NCBI GenBank assembly: GCA_946699065.1
Contig: CAMPDV010000932.1
Coordinates: 62,001 to 126,000 of the forward strand
Reading direction: 5' to 3'
Length of the DNA stretch: 64,000 nucleotides
From: Loxodes magnus
Lineage: Eukaryota > Ciliophora > Karyorelictea > Loxodida > Loxodidae
Shown one piece after another: positions 62,614 to 64,000 of the stretch; within the stretch, counting starts at the first letter, position 1, and each line of letters begins with the position of its first letter. The notes under the pieces were generated by a model. The model saw only the letters and a list, made by a program, of their open reading frames with translations, was not told where the DNA came from and did not search any database. The translations under genes and the position numbers were made by a program.

Positions 62614-63569
62614 ATGACAGAGGAAGAAAGATTTATCATTTTTAAGCTATCTACCTTTCATAAAATTGTGAAAGATTTGGCGAAGCTAATTGAATTTCGT
62701 AATTAATTAAAAAAAGATAAAAAGAAGCAAAAATTCCTGATTGGGCCAAAGATAGCTTTAGTTTCTAAAAAATTAATTAAAATAGAACATATAAGGATTT
62801 TATTGAAACTCTAAGATTTAAAGAAGGCTAGGTAACTAAAGAAGCGTATAAAGTATAATTATTAAAAAACATCGATAATATGAGTAACTACGAAAATCTA
62901 GAACTTATCATAATTAAATTCCAAGAATTCAAGAGAAATTTTTAAGATACATAAGGATTAGTTTAATCTTAAGGATATTTTAGGAATTAGAGAAATAACA
63001 GAGTTTTAATATTTAAAAATAGCTAAATTAAAAAATAAATCTAAAGAAGCTAAGGATAATTCTATAACACAAGTAAGGAGAATCTGAACAACTTCAATTT
63101 TATACTAAAGCAATTACTCAATTAAATAAACGCTAAAAGTATACTGCTGCTAACAACTTAGATATAGAATAAAAGGTAAAATATAAAAATAAAATTGATC
63201 CTGAAATTTTGAGAAAGGAGTTACAAGCTAAACTGCATGTACAAGTTGAAAATATTAAATATATAATAAATATAAAAACCAAAATGTAATTTAAAGTAAG
63301 CATAAATTATATTTGACCTGAAAAATCTTTATGTGAACTGGATTTAAAAAGAGATTCCTTATTCCTCTAGAAGAGTTAAGAGATCAAATAGAGAAACCAA
63401 TATTATAAATAAATATTTATAGCAATATCTTAAGAATAGAATAAAAAAATAACTTAAAGAAAAATTGAACAGGATCATAATAATGAAAAAAAGTCGTAAG
63501 AAAGAAATTTATCTATTACTTAAAATCCCTGTTGAATACATATCAAAATTCCATTATAAGCTTTACTGA
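62614..63569 (+). pseudogene. Uncharacterised coding-like region, right copy
   Basis: Same region as 21602-22559, with an additional two-base net loss near 63270-63285 that breaks the downstream frame further. Confidence 0.3.
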
Positions 63570-64000
63570 AGCTCCTAGGGAAATTTTTCTACTATTGAAG
63601 ATAGGACTTGGCAAACTTAAACTCTTGAATTTTTTATATTAATTTAAAGTTTATTCTTAATTAAATATCTTCTTATGCATTTCTTTTCTTGAATGTTTCT
63701 CATTTTAAACTTTTATCATTTCTAAGATCCTTTTATTGGATATCTAATGTAAATTTTCCCTAAAGTTTCAACATCTAGTAAAGTGCGTGTTCCAGATAGT
63801 AGTTATCTTTAACATTCTAAAAATGTAAGTAAATATAGATTAATTTCTTTTGTATTTGTAGTCAGATTAATTCAAATTCTCCCACAAATTATTCTTAAAT
63901 CTGAGTAATCTTTCTTGGATTTGTTTTCTTTTTGCTTGGAAAGGTATCTTAATTTTCTTATCTTAATAAACTGCTTTTTTTTAATAATTTTAGCTTTCAT

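Larger units (their letters stand above)
41000..64000. repeat. Right copy of the >=23 kb direct repeat
   Basis: Homology with the left copy begins at 41000, which matches base 1 of the window, and still holds at the last base (64000 matches 22989). Both true boundaries are therefore unseen. Many differences are single-base changes in A, T or G runs, so both real divergence and homopolymer sequencing error are possible. Substitutions outside runs are also present, so this is not simply the same reads placed twice. Confidence 0.97.

Noticed and set aside
1..64000. Reading the window as a bacterial, mitochondrial or standard-code genome
   Set aside because: Conserved proteins are interrupted by TAA/TAG at Gln positions throughout, the tRNA-Asp has polymerase III signals, and LINE/SINE elements with target duplications are eukaryotic.
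1..64000. The UAR=Glu, UGA=Trp code of Blastocrithidia
   Set aside because: TAA occupies the invariant Gln of the reverse-transcriptase QYGF motif, where Glu would be unexpected.

Overview
This window looks like nuclear DNA of a ciliate-type protist. It is strongly AT-rich, and its recognisable proteins can only be read if TAA and TAG mean Gln and internal TGA means Trp. TAA falls on the invariant Gln of the reverse-transcriptase QYGF motif (5599-5601). TGA falls on the Trp of one WD40 repeat whose sister repeats use TGG (17252-17254). TGA also seems to end at least one large gene (56392-56394). UAR=Gln with UGA used as both Trp and stop is known from karyorelict ciliates such as Loxodes, and all three stops are ambiguous in Condylostoma. 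Assignment to a karyorelict-like ciliate is inference from the code and the abundant transposons. With this code almost every frame is open, so open-frame length means little and I relied on motifs.

Layout: bases 1-22989 recur in the same orientation at 41000-64000, with scattered substitutions and small indels. Each copy carries, in order: a degraded kinase/EF-hand remnant; a 5.5 kb non-LTR retrotransposon (LINE A) with ORF1 and ORF2; uncharacterised coding-like stretches; a kelch-repeat gene; a tRNA-Lys-derived insertion; a STAND NTPase pseudogene with a nested retroelement; a pyrimidine-rich spacer with a G-rich (minus strand) repeat and a 5'-truncated LINE tail; and a ~5 kb STAND/NACHT-pentapeptide-WD40 gene on the minus strand. 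The NACHT-WD40 gene is in frame throughout in the right copy and frameshifted near its 3' end in the left copy.

The region between the copies (22990-40999) is gene-poor. It holds two near-identical SINEs whose head resembles 5S rRNA and whose tail is the LINE A 3' hairpin, two inverted copies of a GC-rich short element with 16-bp target-site duplications, two ORF1-only retroelements, a casein-kinase-1-like pseudogene and one intact tRNA-Asp(GUC).

The clearest stories are the retroelement community (a LINE with an almost absent 5' leader, SINEs borrowing its tail, and ORF1-only elements that may be non-autonomous) and a NACHT-WD40 receptor-like protein. Its 14 nearly identical WD repeats differ at a few positions, as in fungal self/non-self receptors. 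No database search was possible; family names rest on motifs read by eye.
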